DNA of 43,248 nt from Planctomycetota bacterium (GCA_013152475.1 JAADGH010000136.1:1-43248); one strand, 5' to 3'. Counted from the first letter of the stretch, positions 8,786 to 17,396 are shown. The notes: a model not told the origin generated them from the sequence alone. A program made the numbers and translations.

Positions 8786-11266
8786 TCACTTCGCCGCCGG
8801 TATTTCTCCCACCCGCTCCCCGCACTTCAGCATCGCCCCACCGAAATAGGGATTGGCCGTGTCCTTGTCCGCCTGCAGCCAGTCGGCGCCGCGGTTGCCC
8901 AGGGCCATCGGGCAGTGAAATTGAAACAGGGACTTTCCTTCTCGCTGGCCCAATCTCTTTACCACACCGATCAGAGCATCAGAGAGAAGGGCAAACTTCT
9001 TGCGAAGTTTCTCGATGTCCTCCACCGAACTCGCCGCACCGGCTGTTTTCGAGAGGGACGGACCTTCCTTCATCCAGATCATATGCGCCGGGCCCTTGAG
9101 AAGTTTCATGTCCACCTTGCCGAGACCGGCTTGGAGCTCCGAGGCCGCGGCTTGAGCGGCCTTGAAGTCGTCGCCGGCCAGGGCCTTTTGCATCTTGAGA
9201 TAGGCGCTAATGACTGCCGAAAGTTGGGAGTGAAATGCCTTCGGCACTTCGATCCTGGGTCCTGACTTGGCCTCCGTCTCTGGTGGTATTCTCTCAATCT
9301 GGTCGCCGCACTTGAGCATGGATGCCCCCAGATACGGATTCGCGGTATTCTTGTCCGCCTGCAGCCAGTCGGCGCCGCGTCCGTCGAGGGCCATTGTGCA
9401 GCGGAATTGGAAGAGCGCGCTCTTTTCCCGGTGGCCGAGGCTCTTCACCACGGCTGTCAGGGCGTCGGATAGGGCGGCAAATTCCTTCCGGATGCCCCCG
9501 ATGTCCTTTGTCGAGGCCGCTGCTTTGACGGCCTTTGACATGGAGGGGCCTTCCTTCATCCAGACCATGTGGGCGGGGCCCTTCAGGAGCTTCATGTCTA
9601 CCTTACCAAGCCCGGCTTGGAGCTCCGAGGCCGCAGCTTGAGCGGCCTTGAAGTCGTTGCCGGTCAGGGCCTTTTGCATCTTGAGATAGGCGCCGATGAC
9701 TGCCGAAAGCTGTTCGTGAAATTGTTTCGGCGCCTCGGCCTTCTTATAAGATGGCTTCTTCTGTTTAGACGGCGTCCCTTCCGCCGCTTCCGGGCTCATC
9801 ATGCTCGGTTTGGCCTGAATTTGAAGTTCGCTGTCAAGTTTGAAGTTGCCTTTGACAACGACCCTCTCACCTTCCTTCAGGCCCTCTTCCACAAGGTAAT
9901 AATTCTGCGCCCTCGGCCCAAGCACGATCTCCCGCCCTTCATACGTCGGCCTTTCCTGGTCGGGCACCTCGACATAGACCACCGCCCGCGTGCCGGTGAC
10001 CAGCGGGGCCGAAACCGGGATGACCAGCGGCGGCTCTGCTACTTTCTCCTTTGTGGCATACCCGAGTGACTCCGTCCGTACCAGCGGCATGCCGCAGATC
10101 GGACAGATCCCCGCCGTATCCCGGACCACATCCGGGTGCATGGAGCAGATCCACTTGCCCACCATCCGTTCGGCCATCACCTTCCCACCCTGAGCGACCT
10201 TCGCCTTGACCAAGGCGCGGACGAACATGTTGGGCTTGAGTCGGCCGTCTGGATTGTCCACATTCACCCGGAGCTTGACCGTTCGGGTCTTTTCCGTCAA
10301 CACAGGTTCGATCAGGGAGATCCAGCCCTCGAACTTTTCTCCGGGGTATGCCTCCGTGGTGAACTCCACCCTCTGCCCGTATCGGATCCATTCCATGTCC
10401 GATTCATAGGCGTCCAGCAGCGCCCAGAGCTCCGTCAGATCGGCAATGGTGTAGATCCGGGTCCCTTCCTTGACGTACGCCCCTTCCAGCACGTGCTTTT
10501 TGACAACGATCCCGCTCATCGGCGCATAAATGGTCAGGTGATCGGTCGCCTTGCCGCTCTTCTCGATTTCCTCGATCTGCCTCGGCAGGAGCCCCCACAG
10601 CAGCAGGCGCTTTCGAGACGCCTCCACCGAGCTCTTCGCCAGCTTCCTGGCCATCTTGAACTCATCGCTTTTGATGTTTTTCAGGCGCCTTACCGCCTCC
10701 AGGAGGTCCTCCTGCGTGGCGAGGAGCTCCGGGCTGTAGATGTAGACCATGTGCTCGCCCTTCTCCACGGGCACACCGGCGTAGTCCACGTACAGCTTGT
10801 CCAATCGCCCGGCGATCCACGCCGTGATATACGCGATGCGGGTTTGATCGTAATCGAGCATGCCCTGCATGCGGATAACCGCATCGACGAACTTTCGCTG
10901 CACCGGCGCCGTCTCGATCTCGGCGAGGGCCTTGGCGGCCTCGGACATAACCAGGCGGCGAGGGTGTTCATCGCCGCCCGAACTCCCCTCAAGGGGGATC
11001 AGAGTCATGCCGCAGATCGGACATTTGCCCGGGGCGGGAAGATTGATCTGGGGGTGCATCGAGCACGTCCACCGCGTGGCCTTTTTCTCTTTCTTGGTCT
11101 CTGTTTTTCCCGGTTCCCCTGTCGTGGGTGTGAATCTCTCGCTGCGGAGCCAATACCCGGCGACAAACGCCGCGAGGATGGCGACCACGAAAACGAGCTT
11201 CAGTGCTGCCTTTCCGATCGCCTTTATTCGGTCCGTGAGGCTTCTTTTCTCCGTTTTGGCTTTCAC
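8786..11266 (-). CDS. cusB: CusB-type efflux adaptor with two metal-binding modules and tandem DUF3347 domains
   Basis: 826 residues, periplasmic adaptor of the RND metal pump, about twice the usual CusB length. Order: membrane anchor (24-40); heavy-metal-binding module 1 (65-92, CSMHPQ...GKCPICGM); hairpin and lipoyl-like domain (about 120-275); beta-barrel (280-355); a second heavy-metal-binding module (372-396, CSMHPD...GICPICGM) inserted before the membrane-proximal domain (412-486); then two DUF3347 domains (515-661 and 676-823), each ending in FQF(R/H)C(T/P)MAL, GADWLQADK and MLKCG. DUF3347 is typical of proteins handling copper or other thiophilic metals. GTG at 11266 has AAGGA seven bases upstream. 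It lies 18 bases after the YHS gene and 47 before the pump gene, in one operon. The Met/Cys/His-rich modules suggest metal capture and handover; this is inference. Confidence 0.9.
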   Translation of the reverse strand: MKAKTEKRSLTDRIKAIGKAALKLVFVVAILAAFVAGYWLRSERFTPTTGEPGKTETKKEKKATRWTCSMHPQINLPAPGKCPICGMTLIPLEGSSGGDEHPRRLVMSEAAKALAEIETAPVQRKFVDAVIRMQGMLDYDQTRIAYITAWIAGRLDKLYVDYAGVPVEKGEHMVYIYSPELLATQEDLLEAVRRLKNIKSDEFKMARKLAKSSVEASRKRLLLWGLLPRQIEEIEKSGKATDHLTIYAPMSGIVVKKHVLEGAYVKEGTRIYTIADLTELWALLDAYESDMEWIRYGQRVEFTTEAYPGEKFEGWISLIEPVLTEKTRTVKLRVNVDNPDGRLKPNMFVRALVKAKVAQGGKVMAERMVGKWICSMHPDVVRDTAGICPICGMPLVRTESLGYATKEKVAEPPLVIPVSAPLVTGTRAVVYVEVPDQERPTYEGREIVLGPRAQNYYLVEEGLKEGERVVVKGNFKLDSELQIQAKPSMMSPEAAEGTPSKQKKPSYKKAEAPKQFHEQLSAVIGAYLKMQKALTGNDFKAAQAAASELQAGLGKVDMKLLKGPAHMVWMKEGPSMSKAVKAAASTKDIGGIRKEFAALSDALTAVVKSLGHREKSALFQFRCTMALDGRGADWLQADKNTANPYLGASMLKCGDQIERIPPETEAKSGPRIEVPKAFHSQLSAVISAYLKMQKALAGDDFKAAQAAASELQAGLGKVDMKLLKGPAHMIWMKEGPSLSKTAGAASSVEDIEKLRKKFALLSDALIGVVKRLGQREGKSLFQFHCPMALGNRGADWLQADKDTANPYFGGAMLKCGERVGEIPAAK
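8798..9724 (-). repeat. Tandem in-frame duplication of the DUF3347-encoding segment
   Basis: The two DUF3347 copies (9284-9724 and 8798-9241) are offset by 486 bases, exactly 162 codons. Over 98 aligned bases (9612-9709 against 9126-9223) only five differ, while the flanks of each copy have diverged more, suggesting a fairly recent duplication or local gene conversion. Confidence 0.85.
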
Positions 11267-11284
11267 GCCTCTATCCTTGTGGAA

Positions 11285-11800
11285 TTAGTGAAAAAGCAAA
11301 ACCAACAACGCATGGCACAGGGCCAGAGCCACCGTGGCAAAGGCCAGCCGCTTGTGCCACTTCAAGAGCAATTTCGGATTCTTCCGCCTGAAAAGCCCCG
11401 CACAGGCCGTCAAGGCCAGAAGCGTCAGCGTGGCGATCCCGAATGGCCGCACAAGAGATCCGAGATTAAAATGGCGTCCCTCCTTCTCTTCGGAATGCCC
11501 CGGGTCTGAAAACTGGGGCAGGCGGCTGACATATTTCTCGGGTGAACGCTCGAATGTCGCCTTGCATGTCGAACAACAGAAGTAAACTTTCTTGCCTTTG
11601 TACTCGGTGTAAATGGCAGGATTGATCTTGCTTCCGGTCAAGACGGGGCATGTTGTCTGTACGATCTCCGTCTGTGCGTTTGAAGGGCCTGATCCGTGTC
11701 CGCGCCCTTCATCTGCGTACACTGCATTGGCCGCGTACGCGAAGGACAGGACGAGTGAAACACCGAGCGACGTCAAAGCGCGCTTGTTGTCTGCCGTCAT
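11285..11800 (-). CDS. Secreted YHS-domain protein with two C-terminal membrane helices
   Basis: 171 residues. A signal peptide (1-29) is followed by a YHS domain (about 46-93) with C51 in CPV and C75, C76, C79 in FCCSTC, a small metal-binding fold often found with copper and mercury transporters. Two membrane helices follow (about 118-136 and 150-170). H149 and H163, at the two ends of the last segment (KWHKRLA...LCHALL), recall heme-ligand spacing in cytochrome b561 or ferric-reductase-like helices, though one such helix is not enough to claim heme binding. The start is supported by AAGGACGAG. It sits 14 bases after the outer-membrane factor and 18 before the adaptor, so it probably serves the efflux system, perhaps as a periplasmic metal donor. 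Confidence 0.8.
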   Translation of the reverse strand: MTADNKRALTSLGVSLVLSFAYAANAVYADEGRGHGSGPSNAQTEIVQTTCPVLTGSKINPAIYTEYKGKKVYFCCSTCKATFERSPEKYVSRLPQFSDPGHSEEKEGRHFNLGSLVRPFGIATLTLLALTACAGLFRRKNPKLLLKWHKRLAFATVALALCHALLVLLFH

Positions 11801-11814
11801 GGTTGTCTCGTCCT

Positions 11815-13239
11815 TTACGGTTTCGCCTTTTTCTCAGGCATTGCACGCCCGCCGGGCGCCAACTCGGCCCCGATGGCCCGCTCCAGCTCCGCGAAGTTCT
11901 GCTCCAGCGAGGCCTTGGCCCGGTACAGTTCCAGCTCGAAGTCCAGCAGCCCGCGCCAGTTGTCCAGCACCGTGAGGAAATCCACCTTGCCGACCTGATA
12001 GCCCGACTGCGCCGCCTCAAGGGTTTGTCTGGCCTGGGGGATAATCGTGTCGCGGAACAGACGCGCCAGGCGTTCTGAGGTCTTCACGCGGACGATCGCG
12101 TCCTTGACCTCGAAGAAGGTCAGGTTCTTTCTCTGCTCGTAGTCGGCGTGGGACTTGGCCAGCATGTCCTTGGCCTCGCGGACGCCCTCCATCAGCCGAT
12201 CGTACCAGATGGGCACGTTGGCCGAGAAGGTCAGCGCCCACGCCTCCTGTCCGTTGGCCACGGGGCTCAGGCCGTGCCTGCCGATGTCCGAATAGGTGAA
12301 TCCCAGCGTCAGGTCGGGGAAAAAATCCAACACCGCGAGGTCTTTATTGAACTCGTCCCGGCTGATGGCGTGTTTCAGCGCCAATAGCTCCGGGCGATTC
12401 TCCGCGGCCAAGTCCAGCAGGCCGGCAATTCGCAGGTCGATCTCCTTCACCGCAAAATCCGCCGGCGCCCCCACCTTCGCCGTGACGGCGCGGTTCAGCA
12501 GCATGTTCAGCTTGGCCTCCGCCGTCTCGAGCTCCTGCTCGAACCGGATCAGTTGGTCGCGCAGTTTCGACAGGGCCACCTGCGCCCGGAGCGCATCCTG
12601 CTTCGTGCCCTTGCCTATCTCGTATTTCACCTGGGCCAGTCTCGCCAGTGAGGCCAGGAGCTTCTGGTTCCGCTGGTTCACCTCGATGGCCTTGTGGGCC
12701 ACATACACGGCGTAGTACGTCTTTTTCACATCCGCGAGCACGCGCTGCTCCACGCTCCGGGCCAGCTCCCGCGCGGCCACCGCGTTCTCGTGCGCCACCC
12801 GCCCCCGCAGGGACAGCTTGCCAGGGAAGGGCAGCTTCTGGCTTACACCTACCGTGGAATGCACCGGCCCCGCAGCGGTCTGGAGGGGATCGGTATAGAC
12901 CCCGACCGAGACCCTCGGGTCGTCCAGCGACCGCGCCTGCGTCACACGGTGTTGAAGCGCCGATGCCAACAGCCTGGCCGAGCGAATCTCGGGGTTCAGC
13001 CGGAGGGCCTGATCGATGCACTTCCGAAGGGTAATGGACTCGGCGAGGTCGTCGCCCCCTGCATCACGTTTCTCATCCTTCACGGGGGCTGGAGTTTTCG
13101 GAGGAGTCTCGGGTTGGCTGCGCGCCGCCTCGGTCTTCGATGGGGCCGGGGCGGTCTCCGCTGCGGGCGGAATTTTCGGTTGACCCGTGCAACCGAGGAC
13201 CAGAACAACGCCAACTAAGACCCCCAAAGTCTTGCGCAT
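11815..13239 (-). CDS. cusC: TolC-family outer-membrane efflux lipoprotein (CusC-like)
   Basis: 474 residues, outer-membrane channel of the tripartite metal efflux system and first gene of its operon. The N terminus is a lipoprotein signal with lipobox VLGC (Cys17), followed by a long Pro/Ala/Lys-rich linker (18-65). The rest is a TolC fold made of two repeats: AESITLRKCIDQALRLNPEI opens the first, with long alpha-hairpins throughout (LLASLARLAQVKYEIGKGT and IIPQARQTLEAAQSGYQVGK are equivalent positions of the two repeats). The ATG at 13239 follows GGGAGAG. A promoter candidate lies at 13270-13298. No metal-responsive regulator or P-type ATPase is adjacent. Confidence 0.88.
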   Translation of the reverse strand: MRKTLGVLVGVVLVLGCTGQPKIPPAAETAPAPSKTEAARSQPETPPKTPAPVKDEKRDAGGDDLAESITLRKCIDQALRLNPEIRSARLLASALQHRVTQARSLDDPRVSVGVYTDPLQTAAGPVHSTVGVSQKLPFPGKLSLRGRVAHENAVAARELARSVEQRVLADVKKTYYAVYVAHKAIEVNQRNQKLLASLARLAQVKYEIGKGTKQDALRAQVALSKLRDQLIRFEQELETAEAKLNMLLNRAVTAKVGAPADFAVKEIDLRIAGLLDLAAENRPELLALKHAISRDEFNKDLAVLDFFPDLTLGFTYSDIGRHGLSPVANGQEAWALTFSANVPIWYDRLMEGVREAKDMLAKSHADYEQRKNLTFFEVKDAIVRVKTSERLARLFRDTIIPQARQTLEAAQSGYQVGKVDFLTVLDNWRGLLDFELELYRAKASLEQNFAELERAIGAELAPGGRAMPEKKAKP

Positions 13240-13269
13240 GGCTCTCCCTTTGGAACGGTTTTCGAATTA

Positions 13270-13298
13270 GTTATAATGACGGCACTTGCGGCAGTGAA
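13270..13298 (-). promoter_or_regulatory. Promoter of the metal-efflux operon
   Basis: On the minus strand TTCACT (13293-13298), a 17-base spacer and TATAAC (13270-13275). The spacer contains an imperfect dyad with outer arms CACT/AGTG. The leader is about 25-30 bases. Confidence 0.45.
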
Positions 13299-13303
13299 TG
13301 AAT

Positions 13304-13322
13304 ATGATATATAGTCTATCAT
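13304..13322. promoter_or_regulatory. Inverted repeat just upstream of the efflux promoter
   Basis: ATGATA (13304-13309) and TATCAT (13317-13322) with a seven-base spacer lie six bases beyond the -35. It could be a regulator site for the efflux operon, but the region is AT-rich and chance is not excluded. Confidence 0.3.
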
Positions 13323-13398
13323 GGTCCATCCTTCCAATACAAGTACAAAGCCATTTCTCTCTATCTATACGGCGGCATGTGCAAAACGTCTTTGGGTT

Positions 13399-14562
13399 TT
13401 ACGGAAATTTATTTCGAAATGCTTTGGCGGCGGCGCCCGGCGGGACATCGGTCCCCATCGCCCGCAGCCCCGACTCGATGGCGTCGATGGTGGGGATCAG
13501 GTGCTCCGCCGATGCGGTCCAGGCGAGATGGCCGACACGGATCACCGTGTTCTTCGTTGCGCCCAGGCCCCCGGCGATGAGGATCTTGTGGTTGGCCTGC
13601 ATGTTCTTTCGGAGCGCTGCCCCGTCCATGGCTTCGGGCAAGCGGACGGCCGTCAAGGTCCGGCTGGCGACTGCATCCTCCACAAACAGCTCCAACCCCA
13701 TCGCCCGCATCGCCGCCCGGAAGGCGTCCCGTGCACGGGTGTGCCGAGCGAAGCGCCCCGGCAGCCCCTCCTCGATGATCTCATCGAGGGCCTGATCGAG
13801 GGCGAGGTAGAGCGGCACGGACGCCGAGTTCGGCCCCTGCGGGTGCCAGTCGGCCCACTCGTCGCGATACCTGGCAAGGATGTTCAGGTTGAGATACCAT
13901 GAGGGGATCGGCTGCCTGCGGTTGCGAATGCGCTCCCACGCCCGGCCGCTCACGCTGATGAGGGCCAGGCCCGCCGGGGCGGCCAGGCACTTCTGCGATC
14001 CCGTCAGGCAGAAGTCGATGCCGAGCTCATCCGTCGGCACATCCACTGCCCCCATGCTCGACACGCAATCGACGATGGTCAGCACATCGTGCTCCTGCGC
14101 GGCCTTCGTGATACCCGACAGCTCCGTCTCGACCGCCGTGGACGACTCATTGTGGACCACGGCCAGCGCGCGGATCTCCGGGTGTTCCTTGAGCGCCGAG
14201 CGCACCTGTTCCTCCGTGATGGCCTGCCCGTGGTCGCTCCGGGTGATTACGACCTTCGCGCCGAGGCACTCCGCGATCTCGGCGAACCGGTCGCCGAAGA
14301 AGCCGTTGTTGCAGATCAGGATCGTCTCGCCGGGCTCGACGGCATGGCTCAGGGCCACCTCCATCGCGGCGGAGGAGGTCGTGGCCAGGATGAAGAGATC
14401 GCTCTGCGTCTGAAACACCTGTTTTGCTTTTGCGACGATATCGAAGTAGAATGCGCTCCACTCATCGCCGTAATGGGGCATCATGGGCAGGGCAAGCTTC
14501 TCCAGCACCTTTTCGCTCACCACGGTCGGGCCGGGAATCATCAATCTCAGTTCCGAATCCAT
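13399..14562 (-). CDS. Class V PLP aminotransferase (alanine-glyoxylate / serine-pyruvate type)
   Basis: 387 residues, cytoplasmic fold-type I aminotransferase of class V. The N-terminal MIPGPTVVSEKVLE and HYGDEW, D165 in IVDCVSSMGAVDVP (contacts the PLP ring nitrogen) and the Schiff-base lysine K191 in LTGSQKCLAAPAGL identify the group that includes alanine-glyoxylate, serine-pyruvate and serine-glyoxylate aminotransferases. The exact amino donor cannot be read from sequence. The ATG at 14562 has GAGGAT upstream. It is a single gene, transcribed leftward like its neighbours, and separated from the next gene upstream by 359 bases holding a strong hairpin. Confidence 0.88.
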   Translation of the reverse strand: MDSELRLMIPGPTVVSEKVLEKLALPMMPHYGDEWSAFYFDIVAKAKQVFQTQSDLFILATTSSAAMEVALSHAVEPGETILICNNGFFGDRFAEIAECLGAKVVITRSDHGQAITEEQVRSALKEHPEIRALAVVHNESSTAVETELSGITKAAQEHDVLTIVDCVSSMGAVDVPTDELGIDFCLTGSQKCLAAPAGLALISVSGRAWERIRNRRQPIPSWYLNLNILARYRDEWADWHPQGPNSASVPLYLALDQALDEIIEEGLPGRFARHTRARDAFRAAMRAMGLELFVEDAVASRTLTAVRLPEAMDGAALRKNMQANHKILIAGGLGATKNTVIRVGHLAWTASAEHLIPTIDAIESGLRAMGTDVPPGAAAKAFRNKFP

Positions 14563-14921
14563 TGCCGATCCTCATCGCAGTGGGTATCGCGTCGCATCCC
14601 CAGGTGTCATTTCCGTGAAAGCGAGAATCCACACGGCACATCCAATACGTCTTTCCGTGCTTTTTTGCAAGCGAAAACTGCCCTCAACGGCCTCCATTGT
14701 CCCTCTCCGCCTTTGTTACAAACCTTGTACACACAAAGGCGGAGACGCGGGGTATGCTTGGGACAAGAATAGCGAATCTATGAAACCAGGGGGACTGGCT
14801 GAGGGGGAAATGGATCGGGGGAATGATGGGAATGTGGGGTATGGGGTCAAAGACTGAACACAGCGAACGCGGCCTTGCATTGCGGGGGAATCGGATAGGC
14901 TCCAAATGCCTACTGAACGGC
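14563..14921. other. 359-base intergenic region without a gene
   Basis: No credible coding frame is seen. It holds the hairpin at 14705-14744, a G-rich stretch around 14790-14850, and on the minus strand a weak promoter-like TTGCAA/TATTGG pair (about 14650-14680) that could serve the aminotransferase gene. Confidence 0.6.
14705..14744. repeat. Long bulged hairpin between two leftward genes
   Basis: CTCCGCCTTTGT (14705-14716) pairs perfectly with ACAAAGGCGGAG (14733-14744). Inside it TACAA (14717-14721) pairs with TTGTA (14725-14729) around an ACC loop, leaving a CAC bulge (14730-14732) on one side. No T tract follows on either strand. Confidence 0.7.
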
Positions 14922-17270
14922 TTACTGCTCGTAGGCCTCGATCTCGACGAGCGTTGGGCGCTTGCCTTTCTCGAACAAGAGCCGCAGCCGGTCCGCCTCG
15001 AAGGCCGGGAAGGAGTGTGTGACCGCCTTCACCGCGCCGGGTACGCATTCATCGCTCCGCTCCCACCGGTTTGTCTCTTCGTTCCAGATGATGTAGTGGG
15101 CCTTCTTCTGCACGGCCAAGTTGTGCCACTCGCTGCCGGCCAGGGAGAGCTGAACCTGATACGCCCCGTCATCGAGAGAGGTTCTACCCTCCCCATCGAT
15201 CGGCGCAACGGCGACGACCCGCCTCAACTTCCGCGCCTTCGGCAGTTTGATCTCGATCCAATGGGGGCCGGGCGACTTGTGGTCCGGCGTCCAGCGCGAA
15301 CACGACCCATATCCGCCGTTATTTACGGCCATGGCCCTGGCGTAGCGATTGGTCGAGGATGCTCGTGCCAGCGCCCCGTTCAGGTAGCTGGCAAGGTTCC
15401 GCTCGCGGACGGGGTTCACGGTCCCTGCTATGGAGTACGGCTCGACATACTCGCGCAGCAGCTTTGCGATGGGCAGGACAGGGGCATCGGCCCGAGACGT
15501 ATAGATATGCACGTCCCACGGCCTGAATTCATCCTTCACGACGCCGTTGCGGACCTCGACCTTTCGGTTCTCGGAGAGGACGTGGAGTTCCTTCCATTGG
15601 GCGTCGCCGATCGTGATGCGCGCCTTGGCCTTGGCATCGCTGTTGTTGACAGCCACGATGTAGAGTTGATCGGCCAGCGTCCACGCTGCGAGTCGAATGG
15701 GTTCAGGGGCATGAACCGTGTCGATCTCTTTCCCCGTGGCGAACACACCGCCCATGAGCTTCAGCTCGGCGAGGAGGGCCTTGACGGCCTCGGCGTACTT
15801 CGGCGTGTCGCGCATGTCCCACCGGCACGCGCCGTAGCACCAGTAGAGGAACCCGCGCGCCCCGTGGACGGCGGCGGAGTAGGTCATGAAGCGCTCCTCG
15901 GCAAGAGTGGGCGTGCGTCCGAAGATCTCGCCGCGTTCGTCATGGTAACACGGGCCGTTGTGAATCTGAGGGGTGATCCAGATGGCCGGGCGTTTCGCCT
16001 CGCGGGCATCGGTCATGAACTCGCCGATTCGCGAAAGGGAAAACCCCGGCGGCAGGGCCTGATAGAAACCGGGATAGGGGTCGGGCATGAGGATATCCCC
16101 GGCAAAAGCATACTTTTTGATGGCCTCGCTCTGGTTGTTGAGCAGGATAACCGGATGGAAGGGATCGAGGTCCTTGATCGTCTTGTAGGCCTTCACGTAT
16201 TCCTCGACTGGCGCCTTGCCGTACTCCGGCTCGTCGGCGATGTAGTAGGCCAGGAGGGCGGGGTGATCCTTCGCGTCGTTCACCAGCCTCGTCAGGCCCT
16301 TGATGTCGGCCTTGCCCGTTTTTGACACTTTTGTGTAGGTTTGAACATCGACCACACCCATAAGCCCGTTGGCCATACACTGGTCGAGGTAGTCCTTCAC
16401 GCCGTTGCGGCTCTCAAAGTAGCCCCGATACTGCATCATGGTGTTTGCGCCGGTCCGGCGGATTTCGCCGAAGTAATCCTTGGGGACGCAGAAGAGGCCG
16501 ATGGGGAAGAAGGGCTGCTCGTTGACGATGACGATCCCGCCTTCAATGATCTCGACTCGCGACGGCTGGCCGGGCTTGATCTGCGGCGGGAGCTGGAGGC
16601 TTGCGAGAACCGGTTCTTTATAGGCAGGAAGGTCTTTTTCGCGGCCGTAGGCGTTGAGCGGCGGCTTGCTGAAATCGAGGGGGTAGTTCGTCGCGCCGGT
16701 GGGCGCATCGCCCCGTCGCTCGAACTTGATGTCGTCAAGATAGACTGTCCCGGCAAGGCCGTGGGGAACGGTGATGACCATGCTCCGGATGCTGGTCACA
16801 TGGATCGATGTGTCCTTGCGCTTGTCGTTGCCCCAGGCGTAGAAGAAGAAACGCAGGGGGAGCTGGACCTTCGTCCAGGAGTCCTTCCGGACGGGGATTC
16901 GGCAGCCCGTGGACCGCCAGGAGGACTTGTCGGCGTCGCCGAGGGTGAGGCTGAGCGGCTTGGGCAGGTCGCGGTCGCCGCGAACGCGGAGGGTGAGGAC
17001 CCATTCGCCGGGGGGATCGTCTTTTTCGCAAATGCTTATCCCGCTGCGGAGCAGCCCACGCGGGGGCTTCTCGACGTCCGGGGCCTCGAAGGTCCATGCA
17101 AAGCAGACTCCCTCTCCATCCGGCGACGGCTCCAGAGCAATCCTTCCGCCGCCGGGCCCCCACGCCTTCCACTCCGCAAGCGGCCGTTCCGATTTTTCTT
17201 GCGACAAAGCACAGAACGGTCCGGCGAACATCAGGGCACAGACAAGAAGTGTGGGCCTCCAACAGACCAC
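14922..17270 (-). CDS. Secreted glycoside-hydrolase-like protein with N- and C-terminal sandwich domains
   Basis: 782 residues. A signal peptide (1-23, ending ALS) is followed by a jelly-roll domain (about 30-186, closing VYLDDIKFERR), a TIM-barrel-like region (about 240-520: PFFPIGLFCVPKDYF, then YYIADEPEYGKAP with E347/E349 at the usual acid/base position) and a discoidin-like C-terminal domain (about 630-782: WTPDHKSPGPHWIEIKLPKARKLRRV, the pattern of F5/8-type sugar-binding sandwiches). At the later barrel strand where retaining glycosidases carry the nucleophile the sequence reads AIWITPQIHNG, without Glu, so activity is uncertain. GTG at 17270 has GGAGG seven bases upstream. It diverges from the lyase-like gene at 17397, so the pair probably acts on the same extracellular glycan. 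Confidence 0.7.
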   Translation of the reverse strand: MVCWRPTLLVCALMFAGPFCALSQEKSERPLAEWKAWGPGGGRIALEPSPDGEGVCFAWTFEAPDVEKPPRGLLRSGISICEKDDPPGEWVLTLRVRGDRDLPKPLSLTLGDADKSSWRSTGCRIPVRKDSWTKVQLPLRFFFYAWGNDKRKDTSIHVTSIRSMVITVPHGLAGTVYLDDIKFERRGDAPTGATNYPLDFSKPPLNAYGREKDLPAYKEPVLASLQLPPQIKPGQPSRVEIIEGGIVIVNEQPFFPIGLFCVPKDYFGEIRRTGANTMMQYRGYFESRNGVKDYLDQCMANGLMGVVDVQTYTKVSKTGKADIKGLTRLVNDAKDHPALLAYYIADEPEYGKAPVEEYVKAYKTIKDLDPFHPVILLNNQSEAIKKYAFAGDILMPDPYPGFYQALPPGFSLSRIGEFMTDAREAKRPAIWITPQIHNGPCYHDERGEIFGRTPTLAEERFMTYSAAVHGARGFLYWCYGACRWDMRDTPKYAEAVKALLAELKLMGGVFATGKEIDTVHAPEPIRLAAWTLADQLYIVAVNNSDAKAKARITIGDAQWKELHVLSENRKVEVRNGVVKDEFRPWDVHIYTSRADAPVLPIAKLLREYVEPYSIAGTVNPVRERNLASYLNGALARASSTNRYARAMAVNNGGYGSCSRWTPDHKSPGPHWIEIKLPKARKLRRVVAVAPIDGEGRTSLDDGAYQVQLSLAGSEWHNLAVQKKAHYIIWNEETNRWERSDECVPGAVKAVTHSFPAFEADRLRLLFEKGKRPTLVEIEAYEQ

Positions 17271-17317
17271 CTTTGATCCTCCATTCGGATATCTTTGGCG
17301 AGTGAACCTCAGTCATT

Positions 17318-17346
17318 ACCATACCGATCCCTATTTGCCAAGTCAA
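17318..17346 (-). promoter_or_regulatory. Leftward promoter of the divergent secreted pair
   Basis: On the minus strand TTGACT (17341-17346), a 17-base spacer and TATGGT (17318-17323). Its -35 directly abuts the -35 of the rightward promoter. Confidence 0.5.
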
Positions 17347-17363
17347 CGGCCACTTGCTACAAT
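17335..17363 (+). promoter_or_regulatory. Rightward promoter of the divergent secreted pair
   Basis: TTGCCA (17335-17340), a 17-base spacer and TACAAT (17358-17363), about 27 bases of leader before the ATG at 17397. Confidence 0.6.
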
Positions 17364-17396
17364 GGCTCGGCAGTTGGTTATCGCGAAGGAGTTGAG

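Noticed and set aside
14823-16325. 500-codon plus-strand open frame opposite the glycosidase-like gene
   Set aside because: The minus strand has a signal peptide, domain order and a good ribosome site; the plus frame has none.
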